Assembly: GCA_002502785.1 (NCBI GenBank)
Contig: DAQG01000025.1
Coordinates: 1 to 54,446 of the forward strand
Source: Methanothrix harundinacea
Lineage (GTDB): Archaea > Halobacteriota > Methanosarcinia > Methanotrichales > Methanotrichaceae
DNA: 54,446 nucleotides
Direction of reading: 5' to 3'
Part shown: positions 26,692-35,600 of the stretch, piece by piece
Numbering within the stretch: the first letter of the stretch is position 1
Layout: every line of letters begins with the position of its first letter
Translations under genes and position numbers: made by a program
Notes under the pieces: generated by a model
Seen by the model: only the letters and a program-made list of their open reading frames with translations
What the model was told of the DNA's origin: nothing
Database searches by the model: none

Positions 26692-27333
26692 TCAAGAAGA
26701 GCGGACGTTGAGAAGGACGTCCACGTTCTTGAGGAACTCTTCAAACTCCTCGACGCTCATCTCGTCGCTGGAGACCCCGTAGATCGACTCCATCCTGCAG
26801 GTCGTAACGTCGTCCACGGCGAATAAGACGAAGTAGACGCCCGGAAGATCATTGCCGTCTCCATAGTTCCACTCAGACCTGTACATCGGCGTCTGGATCG
26901 GATTGATCCAGCCCACGGTCACGTTCTTGACGACGGACATCGTGAGGTTTTTCACTTCCCCGCCTAGACCGACAGGGGTGGTGTTCAGTCCGCCCTCGGG
27001 CGGCTCAGAATACGTGTCAAGCTGTATCCCCACGTTCGACTCCAGGGTCAAAAGGTCGTGGGGCACGTCCTTTAGGTCTTCGGAGGCCGACCCTATCGAG
27101 AAGGTCTGGCGGGAGTAGTTCGTCGGCGAGGCGATTTCGCCCGGCCACTCCGATCCCCTGACCACCAGGGGGTAGGTGAGGCTTCCCCTATCGATCTCCT
27201 GGGAGTCGTTCATGACGAGGTCCACGTTCAGAACTATCGAGTAATCATCTGCCTCGATCGTCACCAGATCTGCGACCGCGGGACTGACCGTCGCAAGGGC
27301 CGCCATCAGCAAAAGCATGCTCTTCGTGCTCAA
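26692..27333 (-). CDS. Secreted protein of unknown function
   Basis: 213 aa. An N-terminal signal peptide (MSTKSMLLLMAALATVSPAVA) is followed by a beta-rich domain with several N-x-S/T sites (NDSQ, NYSR, NLTM, NVTV) and a short helical C-terminus (EEFEEFLKNVDVLLNV). No recognised domain. It lies between the DUF333 protein gene and the SpoIIAA-like gene in one direction, so shared transcription is possible. Extracellular or cell-surface location inferred from the signal peptide. Confidence 0.72.
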   Translation of the reverse strand: MSTKSMLLLMAALATVSPAVADLVTIEADDYSIVLNVDLVMNDSQEIDRGSLTYPLVVRGSEWPGEIASPTNYSRQTFSIGSASEDLKDVPHDLLTLESNVGIQLDTYSEPPEGGLNTTPVGLGGEVKNLTMSVVKNVTVGWINPIQTPMYRSEWNYGDGNDLPGVYFVLFAVDDVTTCRMESIYGVSSDEMSVEEFEEFLKNVDVLLNVRSS

Positions 27334-27379
27334 TTCATCACCTTCTGATCGATAACTTCTGATCGAATATCCATCCCCC

Positions 27380-28378
27380 TCAGGAGACGAGGTCCACCCC
27401 TGGGCTCGCAGAAGCGCGGACGTCTCGGGTTCCGCAGGGCGTCCAGTCGGACTTCACGTTGATGAAGACGACGTTGCTCGGGACGCCGTCGAGGGTGAAG
27501 ATCGCCATCTGCTGTCCCGGCGCGTTGGCGTTGAGGATAATCTGCTTGTACCCCTCTGTGGCAGCACCTAGCTGGCGCAGCCTGGCGTTTCCGTTGAAGT
27601 CCATCAGGTAGAGGTTGACCGATCCGTTCCTCGGAAGGTAGATCACCTCACTCATCCAGGCGTCCAGGGGGCAGACGGCGTTCCAGGACCATCCCGAAGA
27701 TGTCCTTATCCAGAGGGCGGGCGAAGTGGCGGGAAATGCATCCTCGAAGTTTCGCCAGGAAACGAAGCTTCCCTGGAAGTAAACCTGGGTTGGCGGCGCC
27801 GACTTGGCGTCGTAGTCCAGGATCGCTTCTTGCTCGGAGGCTGGCGGAGCATCGCAGGTGTAGGTGGCTATAGGCACCTGGGGCTTGGGAACGGGTGGCA
27901 AGGGCGTTGGCTTTGGAGTCGGCTGGGGTTTGGGCTTCGGCTCGTATTTGCACTGTCCTCTGTAGAAAGCCCACTCCTCGCAGGACGACCCATCAGGGAA
28001 TACGCAGTATCCAACCTCTCCCCCGGTCTTGGGGTCAGTTCTGATCTGGAGGTTGTACCCCTGAGCCTTGCAGTAGGACGAGGCCGGGTTCGGCATACCT
28101 ATCGGCTTCTCTGGCTCCGGGTTGTAGCTGCACTCACCCCTGTAAAACTCCCAGGCGTCGCAGGACGATCCGTCCGGAAATACGCACCTTCCACCGCTGT
28201 AATCGTAACCCTGGTTGGAGCAGTAGTCGGCGGCGGGGTTCGACATGCCTATGTTGCCGCCAGGGCTCTCGGTTCCCGGACCTATGACCCCGCCAATGAA
28301 ATCGTCGTCCTGGGCCGAGGCGACCGTCGAAAGGCAGAGCAGGGCCGAGAGCAGGAAGACGCTGACAACTCTTCTCAC
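27380..28378 (-). CDS. Secreted DUF333 repeat protein
   Basis: 332 aa. Signal peptide (MRRVVSVFLLSALLCLSTVASA), then two DUF333 modules of about 45 residues at roughly 45-135 (NPAADYCSNQGYDYSGGRC ... FPDGSSCDAWEFYRGEC and a second copy ending EWAFYRGQC), each with four to five cysteines. A proline-lysine linker follows (about 140-170), then a C-terminal beta-rich domain with a Cys pair. DUF333 has been called putative hemolysin without biochemical support. Disulfides and the linker fit an extracellular protein. Confidence 0.82.
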   Translation of the reverse strand: MRRVVSVFLLSALLCLSTVASAQDDDFIGGVIGPGTESPGGNIGMSNPAADYCSNQGYDYSGGRCVFPDGSSCDAWEFYRGECSYNPEPEKPIGMPNPASSYCKAQGYNLQIRTDPKTGGEVGYCVFPDGSSCEEWAFYRGQCKYEPKPKPQPTPKPTPLPPVPKPQVPIATYTCDAPPASEQEAILDYDAKSAPPTQVYFQGSFVSWRNFEDAFPATSPALWIRTSSGWSWNAVCPLDAWMSEVIYLPRNGSVNLYLMDFNGNARLRQLGAATEGYKQIILNANAPGQQMAIFTLDGVPSNVVFINVKSDWTPCGTRDVRASASPGVDLVS

Positions 28379-28837
28379 TCGATCCCTCCATCAAGGATTT
28401 GGCTGAAAAACATGGTATAACATCTGAACAAGTTAATAGATAAAGTTTTTGAGGCGTTATCCCCTCCACAGAAATAATGGAATATGCCACAAGGCGCACG
28501 GGAAAATCGGGCACCATCCACAAATGAGCCGGAGCATTGCACACAGATTTGAACGGCGATCTTAAGATTCCATCTCTCAAAAGAATCTTCTGGCAGGTGG
28601 TCGCTCGAATTTCTCAAATATACTCGGATAAAGGACGGAATACTTCACATCTTTTAGAGGTATACAAAACATTCTTTTTCTGGATTGCTCGGATTTCCGC
28701 CGAGTCCGATGACAACGAAAGTGGGTATCGAATTCACTCGTTCAAACTGGTTATATCTCTCAATTTGATCTTGATAAGACCATTTGAGGTTGCCGTTTTC
28801 AAGGTTCGAGCGGTATTTACAGAGGATTTCGAAAAAC
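28379..28837. other. Gene-free stretch
   Basis: AT-rich sequence between the DUF333 gene and the decayed HEAT-repeat gene. Short open frames exist on both strands but show no family pattern or start signal. No tRNA, repeat or hairpin of note was seen. Confidence 0.4.
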
Positions 28838-29718
28838 CTAATTAATCTTCACCAGCGCTTCTGCTGCCTCAACTTTGACACCCTCGTCCTCGTCACTCTT
28901 CGCATCGGAGGTCAGTGTATCGATCGCTCTTGGATCACCGATTTCGTAGAGCGCCCGAGCAGCACGACATCAGACATCGCTATCTGAGTCGTTCAATGCC
29001 AGAATAAGCGGATCGACGGCGGGCTCGCCGATTTCGCCGAGCGCATAAGCAGCATAACGTCGGACATTGCTATCCGAGTCGCTCAATGCCAGAATGAGGG
29101 GATCGACGGCTAGTGGATCACCGATTTCGCCGAGCGCATAAGCAGCCATGCATTGGACATCGCTATCCGTGTCGTTCAATGCCAGAATAAGGGGATCGAC
29201 GGCTAGTGGATCACCGATAATGCCGAGCGCATAAGCAGCATAACGTCGGACATTGCTATTCGAGTCGTTCAATGCCAGAATAAGGGGGTTGACGGCGGGC
29301 TCGCCGATCACTCCTAGAGCCACAGCAGCACAATATCGGACATTGCTATTCGAGTCGTTCAATGCCAGAATGAGGGGATCGACGGCTCGTGGATCTCGAA
29401 TTTCAAGACCTGCAACTATATTATTTTCAATTTTTTAATCAAATATTCAGTCAACATATTAATTCGCGTTCGTTCTTGTTTACTAAGTGCTCGTTGTAAT
29501 ATGTCTTCTACTTCCCCACCTATCACACTTCCAACGAAAGCACCCCCAACCGCCCCTAAAGGACCTCCCAAGCCAAAACCAACTACAGCACCGGCCCCAG
29601 CACCTGCAGAATCGCCGATCGTAGATGGCGCTCTTCTCACAATTCTTTGTTTCAAACGCTTGAAATAGCTAGGTTTATTAGATCCCTCCTTCAAGTTCGA
29701 TCCCGCCCTCAAAGTCAT
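28838..29718 (-). pseudogene. Glycine-zipper/HEAT-repeat protein gene, frameshifted and nonsense-interrupted
   Basis: The 5' part (ATG at 29718) encodes about 100 aa: a basic start, a glycine-zipper-like segment (GAGAGAVVGFGLGGPLGAVGG) and a helical part ending EYLIKKLKII at a stop at 29416. In the next frame, IVAGLEIRDPRAVDPLILAL continues directly into HEAT-like repeats of about 31 aa (ALNDSDSNVRRYAAYALGEI), so one base was probably lost near 29428. The HEAT frame then meets TGA at 28970-28972 where the repeat needs Arg (SDV-stop-CRAARALYEIGDPRAI). It runs on in frame to TAG at 28838-28840, ending EALVKIN. Two lesions in a once-continuous gene of about 290 codons is the simplest reading; two separate small genes is the alternative. 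Confidence 0.7.
28980..29385 (-). repeat. Tandem 90-93-nt repeats coding HEAT units
   Basis: At least four copies of a unit of 90 or 93 nt (for example GTCGTTCAATGCCAGAATAA on the plus strand, recurring near 28988, 29173, 29265) are nearly identical at the DNA level. This implies recent unequal crossing-over. Each encodes one PBS-lyase-type HEAT repeat. Confidence 0.8.
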
Positions 29719-29814
29719 TCTTCTTTCTTGTGTAAATCTTCTGCATTAGTCGAATCTCTCATGGAACTGTTGTGACATAGCTGCTTAAGGAAGGAGAGCG
29801 GCCGATGTTTCTAA

Positions 29815-30783
29815 TCACTCTTCCCGTTCCTTCCTCGCAAACTCCTTCGCATAGTACGTCAGGATCATGTCGGCCCCGGCCCGCTTGATGGAGGTCAGAG
29901 CCTCCAGCATCGCCCGCTCGCCGTCGAGCCAGCCCCTCTCGGCCGCGGCCATGATCATCGAGTACTCGCCGGATACCTGGTAGGCGGCCGTCGGCATCCC
30001 GAACTCGTCTTTCACCATCCGGAGAATGTCGAGATAGGGCATCGCGGGCTTCACCATGATCATGTCCGCCCCCTCCTCGATGTCGAGCCTAACCTCCCAG
30101 AGGGCTTCGAGGGCGTTTGCGGGGTCCATCTGGTAGCCGGACCGATCGCCAAAGGAGTACCCCGACTCCGCCGCCTCCCGGAAGGGGCCGTAGAATGAGG
30201 AGGCGTACTTGGCGGCGTAAGAGAGGATCGGCGTGTCACAGAATCCCTCGTCATCGAGGGCTCCGCGGATCGCTGCCACCATGTGGTCCATCATTCCGCT
30301 GGGGGCGACGACGTCTGCTCCTGCCCTCGCCTGGGAGACAGCGGTCTTTCCGAGGAGGGGAAGGGTCTCGTCGTTTAGAACCTCCTGTTTTTTGATTAAA
30401 CCGCAGTGGCCGTGGCTCGTGTACTCGCAGAGGCAGAGGTCAGCGATGACGACGACCTTCGACGTCGTCTCCTTGATCCTCTCTGTGGCCCGCTGGACGA
30501 TGCCCGCGGGATCGTAGGCGCCGGAGCCCACCTCGTCTTTATTTTCCGGAAGGCCGAATAAGATGACCGCGGGAACCCCCAGCTCCTCCAGCTCCACGAC
30601 CTCTTCTGCCAGGCTCTCGATGGAGTGCCTCGACTGGCCCGGCATCGACCCGATCTTCACCGGCACCTTCAGCCGCTCGTCCACAAATAGGGGCATGATC
30701 AGGTCGTCCGTCGAGACCCTCGTCTCGGCGACCATCCTCAAGAGCCCCGGTTTACGAAGCCTACGCATCCTCCTCATCTTCAT
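29815..30783 (-). CDS. hemB: Porphobilinogen synthase (delta-aminolevulinate dehydratase)
   Basis: 322 aa. Condenses two 5-aminolevulinate to porphobilinogen, the first common pyrrole. Active-site lysines lie in YAAKYASSFYGPFREA and MVKPAMPYLDI. The zinc-type cysteine cluster is in ADLCLCEYTSHGHCG. The length is normal. The start at 30783 overlaps the 3' end of hemA by 23 nt. Neighbours make this the second step of the tetrapyrrole operon ahbB-sirC-hemA-hemB. Feeds siroheme, heme, F430 and corrinoid synthesis. Confidence 0.97.
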   Translation of the reverse strand: MKMRRMRRLRKPGLLRMVAETRVSTDDLIMPLFVDERLKVPVKIGSMPGQSRHSIESLAEEVVELEELGVPAVILFGLPENKDEVGSGAYDPAGIVQRATERIKETTSKVVVIADLCLCEYTSHGHCGLIKKQEVLNDETLPLLGKTAVSQARAGADVVAPSGMMDHMVAAIRGALDDEGFCDTPILSYAAKYASSFYGPFREAAESGYSFGDRSGYQMDPANALEALWEVRLDIEEGADMIMVKPAMPYLDILRMVKDEFGMPTAAYQVSGEYSMIMAAAERGWLDGERAMLEALTSIKRAGADMILTYYAKEFARKEREE

Positions 30784-32026
30784 CCACCTCCAGCCCGAAT
30801 AGCTCTTCGACGAACCTCAGACATTCCTCGTCCCCCCGCTCCGCCGCCTTTCGCAAGACCTTCGTCGGCTCGGCGAAGATCTTGTTCACGATGGAGTGGC
30901 TCATGTCCATCAGAACCCTCTCCTCGATCTCCCCCAGCGTGTGGCGGGCTCCGAGCTTGTTCATCGCTTTGGTGCACTCCTGGGCCTTGATCTCCTCGGC
31001 CTGGAAGTAGATCATACCCAAAAGCTCCTCGGCCCTCTTCCTCTTGTACTTGGCCTTGAGAAGATCCAGCTCCTCGGCGATGATCGCCTCGGCCCGCTCC
31101 ATCTCGGTCATCCGAAGCCTCATGTTCTCGGCGCTGATCTCCCGGAGGGCGTCGATGTTCCGAAGCTCGACGCCGGGAATCTCGCCCACGTCCTCGGCGA
31201 TGTCTCGGGGGTTCGCGATATCGATCATGAGAAGGGTACCCTTCGTCCTTCTCGCCATCACCTCATCGAGATCGTCCCGCCTCAAAATGTAGTGGGGGGC
31301 GGAAGTGGCGCTGATCACCAGGTCCGAGGTCCTGATCATCTCCTTCATCTCGTCAAAGGGAACGGCCGTGCCTCCGAGGCCTGCGGCAAGGGACAGGGCC
31401 CGTCCAAAGGTCCTGTTGGTGACATAAAGCTCGCCGATGTTCCTCGATAAAAGGGCCTTCGAAATCAAGGTCCCGGTATCCCCTGCCCCGATCACCAGAA
31501 CCGATTTGCGCTCCAGGCTTCCCAGAATCTCCTCGGCCAGGTCGACAGCAGCAGAGCCGACGGAGATCGACCTCTCGTTGATACTGGTCTCGCGACGGAC
31601 GCGCTTGCCGACCGAGATCGCCTTCTTAAAGGCGACGTCCAGGGTCCATCCGGTCGTTCCCGCCTCTTTCGCCATCGAGTAGAGCTCTTTCATCTGGCCG
31701 AGGATCTGGTCCTCGCCGATGATCATCGACTCAAGTCCCGAGGCGAGCCGGAGAAGGTGCAAGAGAGACTCGTCATGATCCTGAAAATCGATTATGCGCG
31801 ATGAGACTCGGGCTTTCTTGGCGAACTCGAAGAGGACCTTCTCGCCCCTTGGCGATACGACGTAGATCTCGACCCGGTTGCAGGTCTTGAGGACGGCGCA
31901 CTCCTCCACCAGCTCGTGGGACGAGATCCAGGATAAGAGCGCCACGAGGTCGCCGTGCCAGGCCCGCTCAATCTCGTCGATGCAGGCTTTCCTGTGGGTC
32001 ACCAGCATCGAAGCTATCTCGCTCAT
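30761..32026 (-). CDS. hemA: Glutamyl-tRNA reductase
   Basis: 421 aa from the start chosen. Reduces glutamyl-tRNA(Glu) to glutamate-1-semialdehyde, the committed step of C5 tetrapyrrole synthesis. The catalytic Cys is in LKTCNRVEIY (about residue 46), the NADPH loop in VLVIGAGDTGTLI (about 180), and a C-terminal dimerisation helix contains the HTLGEIEERV region. The ATG at 32026 gives the usual beginning MSEIASMLVTHRKA. A longer frame to 32101 would only add sequence overlapping sirC. With the chosen start it still overlaps the 3' end of sirC by about 59 nt. Confidence 0.95.
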   Translation of the reverse strand: MSEIASMLVTHRKACIDEIERAWHGDLVALLSWISSHELVEECAVLKTCNRVEIYVVSPRGEKVLFEFAKKARVSSRIIDFQDHDESLLHLLRLASGLESMIIGEDQILGQMKELYSMAKEAGTTGWTLDVAFKKAISVGKRVRRETSINERSISVGSAAVDLAEEILGSLERKSVLVIGAGDTGTLISKALLSRNIGELYVTNRTFGRALSLAAGLGGTAVPFDEMKEMIRTSDLVISATSAPHYILRRDDLDEVMARRTKGTLLMIDIANPRDIAEDVGEIPGVELRNIDALREISAENMRLRMTEMERAEAIIAEELDLLKAKYKRKRAEELLGMIYFQAEEIKAQECTKAMNKLGARHTLGEIEERVLMDMSHSIVNKIFAEPTKVLRKAAERGDEECLRFVEELFGLEVDEDEEDA

Positions 32027-32657
32027 TTGAGGGGAGATGTTCTCCGGCCCTCTTATAGGCCTTTTCATAGGACTCCTCCAGAAGCCGCCAGACCTTCTCA
32101 TCGGAGATGATCTCCCAGAGGATTCTCTTCCTATCGGCCTGCTCCGATACCCGTTCCTTCAAAACAGCCCTCATCTCCCCCAGAAGGCGGGCCATATCGG
32201 CGTACCTCTCGTCCAGGACCTCCTCTAGCCTGATGCGAAGGTATTTTGATAGGGCCGGGCTCTCACCCAGGGTCGATATCGCGACGACGACCGGACTCCT
32301 CCTGACGACAGAGGGTACGACCACCTCGCCGACGCCGTCGACCCTGTTCACCAGGACCCCCATATCTTCCGCCCTCTCCTCCAGCTGGATGTTCAGGGCC
32401 GGATCACTGGTGGCGGGGATCGCAATGAATGCCCCTCTGAGAAGGTCGTCTGCGCCCTGAGGGAGGCTGGCCCTGACGAGATCGACCTTTCCATCCTCCG
32501 CCATCTCGATGAGGCCGGAAGAGAAGTCCAGACTTGCCACCGCCACCCTGGCGTGCTCTGAAAAAAGCCTCGCCTTCCTCTCGCCGACGTCGCCCCCGCC
32601 GAAGATCACGACCTTTTTGCCCGATAAATCGAGGAGGAGGGGGATGTGGCGTTTCAG
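31968..32657 (-). CDS. sirC: Precorrin-2 dehydrogenase / sirohydrochlorin ferrochelatase-like (SirC/CysG N-domain)
   Basis: About 229 aa. The Rossmann motif VVIFGGGDVGERKARLF binds NAD; ALSKYLRIRLEEVLDE and a helical C-terminus follow, as in Met8p/SirC. It oxidises precorrin-2 to sirohydrochlorin and may chelate iron. The first standard start (GTG, 32609) would begin inside the first beta strand. The conserved lead-in HIPLLLDLSGKKV is encoded upstream in frame back to a CTG at 32655-32657, which overlaps the ahbB stop as CTGA. I therefore extend to 32657, but a CTG start is unusual and uncertain. Confidence 0.85.
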   Translation of the reverse strand: MKRHIPLLLDLSGKKVVIFGGGDVGERKARLFSEHARVAVASLDFSSGLIEMAEDGKVDLVRASLPQGADDLLRGAFIAIPATSDPALNIQLEERAEDMGVLVNRVDGVGEVVVPSVVRRSPVVVAISTLGESPALSKYLRIRLEEVLDERYADMARLLGEMRAVLKERVSEQADRKRILWEIISDEKVWRLLEESYEKAYKRAGEHLPSNERDSFDAGDPQESLHRRD

Positions 32658-33124
32658 ATCCTGGCCCCCGTCTTCTTGAACTCCCTCTCGCTGAAGAGGA
32701 CCTGATAATCCTCGATCCCTGCTTTTCGGGATATCTCAGCTGCGACCTTTCGGCACTCGTCCCTGGAGTGGGAGTGGACGACGGTGTAGAGGTTGTAAGG
32801 CCACTTCGGCCTCTGCGGGCGTTCGTAGCAGTGGGTGACCTCGTCGAAGGAGGCCATGATCCCTCCGACACGCTCCACATCCTTTGGCGGGACGCGCCAG
32901 ACGATCATGGCGTTGGCTACGATCCCAAGAGCCCTGTGGCCTATGGTGGCCGCAAACCTCCTGATCACCTCCTCCTCTAAAAGGAAGCGAAGCCTCTCCA
33001 ACACAATCTCCTCGCTGATGGACAGCTCCATCCCCAGAGCCTCGTAGGGCCTGGGCGAGAGCGTTATCCCCTCCTGGGCGGCCCTGATGAGGGCGAGGTC
33101 CAGATCGTCGATCTCTTCTGTCGT
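32654..33124 (-). CDS. ahbB: Siroheme decarboxylase subunit (AhbA/AhbB type)
   Basis: About 156 aa from the start proposed; 125 aa from the first ATG at 33031. The Lrp/AsnC-like fold shows a helix-turn-helix with VLERLRFLLEEEVIRRFAA, then WRVPPKDVERVGGIMASFDEVTHCYER and KWPYNLYTVVH, the conserved substrate-binding stretch of AhbA/AhbB. It decarboxylates siroheme to 12,18-didecarboxysiroheme on the alternative heme route. In frame upstream of the ATG is a clear missing first helix (TEEIDDLDLALIRAAQEGI, then LSPRPYEALG). It begins at ACG 33124-33122, 8 nt after a perfect AAGGAG (33133-33138). The true start is therefore probably this ACG, or the start codon is mutated. No second subunit gene lies next to it. 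Confidence 0.85.
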   Translation of the reverse strand, partial: TTEEIDDLDLALIRAAQEGITLSPRPYEALGMELSISEEIVLERLRFLLEEEVIRRFAATIGHRALGIVANAMIVWRVPPKDVERVGGIMASFDEVTHCYERPQRPKWPYNLYTVVHSHSRDECRKVAAEISRKAGIEDYQVLFSEREFKKTGARI

Positions 33125-33144
33125 TTAATCATCTCCTTCGCGAG

Positions 33145-35412
33145 CTAATTCCAGCCGTCAGGATCCTGGAAGGGATATCTGTCCGTCCCCTTCGTCGGGA
33201 CCTGCTTTGGATCGGCTGCTGGGTTTCCCTCGACCTGGAAGTCGCTCCAGTAGTTTCCGCCAGCCTCGGGACCCGCGTCCCAGGCGTTGTTCCCGTTGTC
33301 GACGGCGTTCTGAGGCATCATCAAATTTCCGTTCTCGATGAAGTTGTTGTGGTATATCGAGCACCCGCTGCAGTCGATCAGGCTCGCCCCTCCAAGCCCG
33401 TTTTGGATGAAGGAGTTTCCAGCGAGCTTCCCGTCCCTGGAGTAGCTCATACGCAAGCCGTAGCGGCCGTTCTTGCTCAGGTTGTTCCCCTCGATGCTCG
33501 CCCTCTCGACGGACTGGAGGAAGATCCCGTCTCCGTTCTCACGGGCGATGTTCCCCGAGACCGTCGCCGTCGAGAGCTGCTCGAGGGCTAGACCCGCATC
33601 CTGGTTGGAATAGAGATCGTTTCTGATCACCATCACCCCGTCGGAGCCCGACGCGCCGATCCCCTGGCGGTTTTCGTAGACACGATTCTGGTTCAGGATG
33701 CATTTTGGAGATCTTATCAGCCTGATCCCCTCCTCCTGGCTGCTCCCGACATCGGACTGGAGTATCTGACATGATGACGAGTTCAGAAGCGATATTCCCA
33801 CCCCGTTCTTTGATGCTTTCGACCCCTTCAAGATAGCGCCTTCTGAATCCTCGATCTCAAAGCCGGACTCGGAAGATCCATTGGCCTCGCAGCCCAGAAG
33901 ATCGTCCCCCTGACATTTCTGTACCAAAAACCCGACGGTGCAGTTCTCGGCTTTGCTCTCCTCGACCTTGCAGTCGGTGGTTTTCAGCATGCGAACGCCG
34001 GCCTCGTTTTTTGATAGGGTGAGATTTTTTGCCATGCAGCCCGTCGAGTTGACGAGAAGGGCTCCAACGCTGTTGTTGACGAGGTTCAGGTTCTCGACGA
34101 TAACGTTCTTGCACCCCACCATGGCCAAAAAGCCGCAATCCTCATACAGCTTCAGGTCCTGCCCGTCAACGATGTAGCAGACGGGCCTTCCGTCGACGGT
34201 GTTGGAGGAGTCGACGTCCTGGCGGAAGGGCTCGTCGTCCCAGGTCGATAGGTCCTCCCGATCGACTCTGATGCTGTAGCGGTCCATTTCCATCCGGTTA
34301 CCACGAAGGACGTTCAGCCCTGACCCGAGAAGGGAGAGCCCGCGTCCGTTCCGGAGGATCTCGTTCACCTCGATGGCGTTCTCGATAGACTTCGATTTCA
34401 AAAGCAGCCCTTCACCGTTCTCAATGAGGACGTTCCCCATAATTACGTTCTTCGTCGACCCTTCGAGGCGGATCCCGGCGACCTCATTTTCGTCCAGGAG
34501 GTTATCGCCGATGCGGTTGTCTGCCGAGTCCTTCAACCTGATGCCAACGGTGCACTCCCGCGCCGAATTGTTGATGATCGCATTTTTTTCGGAACCGAGA
34601 AGGATGACGCCCGCAACGTCAGACCCTGATATGCCATTATCCCGGATCTCATTATCCTCCGATCCCTCGAGGACAATACCCCACTCCGAAGATGATAGGT
34701 GGTTTCCTTCGATTTGGTTACGGTCGGAATCAGAAATCTCGATGCCCGTCGCCGACAGGAAGACGGAGCCAAAAACTGCGTTCTCGCTGGAGTTGGCGAG
34801 AAAAACCCCGATATCTCCCGAAAAGGTGCAGTTTGAGATTTCAGATCCTAGGGACCCGGTGATCTCGATGCCCCGCGAGGATCTGATCCGGGAATCCATG
34901 ACGACGTTATCCAATCCGTCCCGAAGCCGGATGCCCACAGAGCAGCCCTCGATCGCCGACTCGATAATCCGGTTCTTCGAAGAGGCGGAAAGGACCCCCG
35001 TCGAGAAGTTCGAAATTCTGCACCCCTCAATCGAATTTCCTGGAGAGTTCAGCTCGACTCCGACGCCCTCGCCAGAACCCCTGATTGCAAGGCCAGATAT
35101 GATGCAGCCAGACGTATCCACCCTGAAGGCTACCTCGGATCCGGAATCGACGGTCACCTGACCGCCAGCACCGATGATAGAGACCGGGCTTAGTACCGAG
35201 ATCGCACCTTCCCTGTAATATCCGGGACGGATCAGGATCTCGTCACCAGAACTCGCGGTGAGAACGGCTTCCCTTATGGTCTCAAACCCCCCGCCACCAC
35301 CACGATCGACCACCAGCGTCTCGGCCAAGGCTTCTGGAAGGACGACACAGATCAGAAAGAGCGAAATCAAAAGCCAGAATTTTTTCGTGACAATACCCCC
35401 AATCCGGTACAA
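33145..35412 (-). CDS. Secreted right-handed beta-helix protein (NosD-like)
   Basis: 755 aa from the TTG at 35412. A signal peptide (KKFWLLISLFLICVVLPEALA) leads into an N-terminal segment typical of pectate-lyase-like proteins (FETIREAVLTASSGDEILIRPGYY in pieces) and then about 25 parallel beta-helix turns (NSAREC, N-x-I-x-x-N ladders). It ends with a NosD-like tail (NAWDAGPEAGGNYWSDF). Surface polysaccharide binding or adhesion is likely. The TTG has no good Shine-Dalgarno. An in-frame ACG at 35386-35388 would give the more natural KKFWLL start and sits 6 nt after GGGGGT, so the real start may be there. Co-directional with ahbB, 20 nt upstream of its proposed start, though function is unrelated. 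Confidence 0.85.
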   Translation of the reverse strand: MYRIGGIVTKKFWLLISLFLICVVLPEALAETLVVDRGGGGGFETIREAVLTASSGDEILIRPGYYREGAISVLSPVSIIGAGGQVTVDSGSEVAFRVDTSGCIISGLAIRGSGEGVGVELNSPGNSIEGCRISNFSTGVLSASSKNRIIESAIEGCSVGIRLRDGLDNVVMDSRIRSSRGIEITGSLGSEISNCTFSGDIGVFLANSSENAVFGSVFLSATGIEISDSDRNQIEGNHLSSSEWGIVLEGSEDNEIRDNGISGSDVAGVILLGSEKNAIINNSARECTVGIRLKDSADNRIGDNLLDENEVAGIRLEGSTKNVIMGNVLIENGEGLLLKSKSIENAIEVNEILRNGRGLSLLGSGLNVLRGNRMEMDRYSIRVDREDLSTWDDEPFRQDVDSSNTVDGRPVCYIVDGQDLKLYEDCGFLAMVGCKNVIVENLNLVNNSVGALLVNSTGCMAKNLTLSKNEAGVRMLKTTDCKVEESKAENCTVGFLVQKCQGDDLLGCEANGSSESGFEIEDSEGAILKGSKASKNGVGISLLNSSSCQILQSDVGSSQEEGIRLIRSPKCILNQNRVYENRQGIGASGSDGVMVIRNDLYSNQDAGLALEQLSTATVSGNIARENGDGIFLQSVERASIEGNNLSKNGRYGLRMSYSRDGKLAGNSFIQNGLGGASLIDCSGCSIYHNNFIENGNLMMPQNAVDNGNNAWDAGPEAGGNYWSDFQVEGNPAADPKQVPTKGTDRYPFQDPDGWN

Positions 35413-35600
35413 CGATCCCGTTGTCTTGAGGAATAAATAACTCTATCCCCGTCGAATTCGCCGCCCTGGTAGCATGACGAATCGCGACAACCGATTCCAA
35501 AAGGCGAGCTTTTCGCCACTGAAACAAAAACCGGAACTTTGGACCCGGACTTATACAGGAAGATACTAATCAAATGAAATTGGATATTTTGGGAGACGAG

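Noticed and set aside
28375..28987. Small open frames in the stretch before the HEAT gene
   Set aside because: No conserved pattern, low-quality starts, inconsistent composition; left as gene-free.
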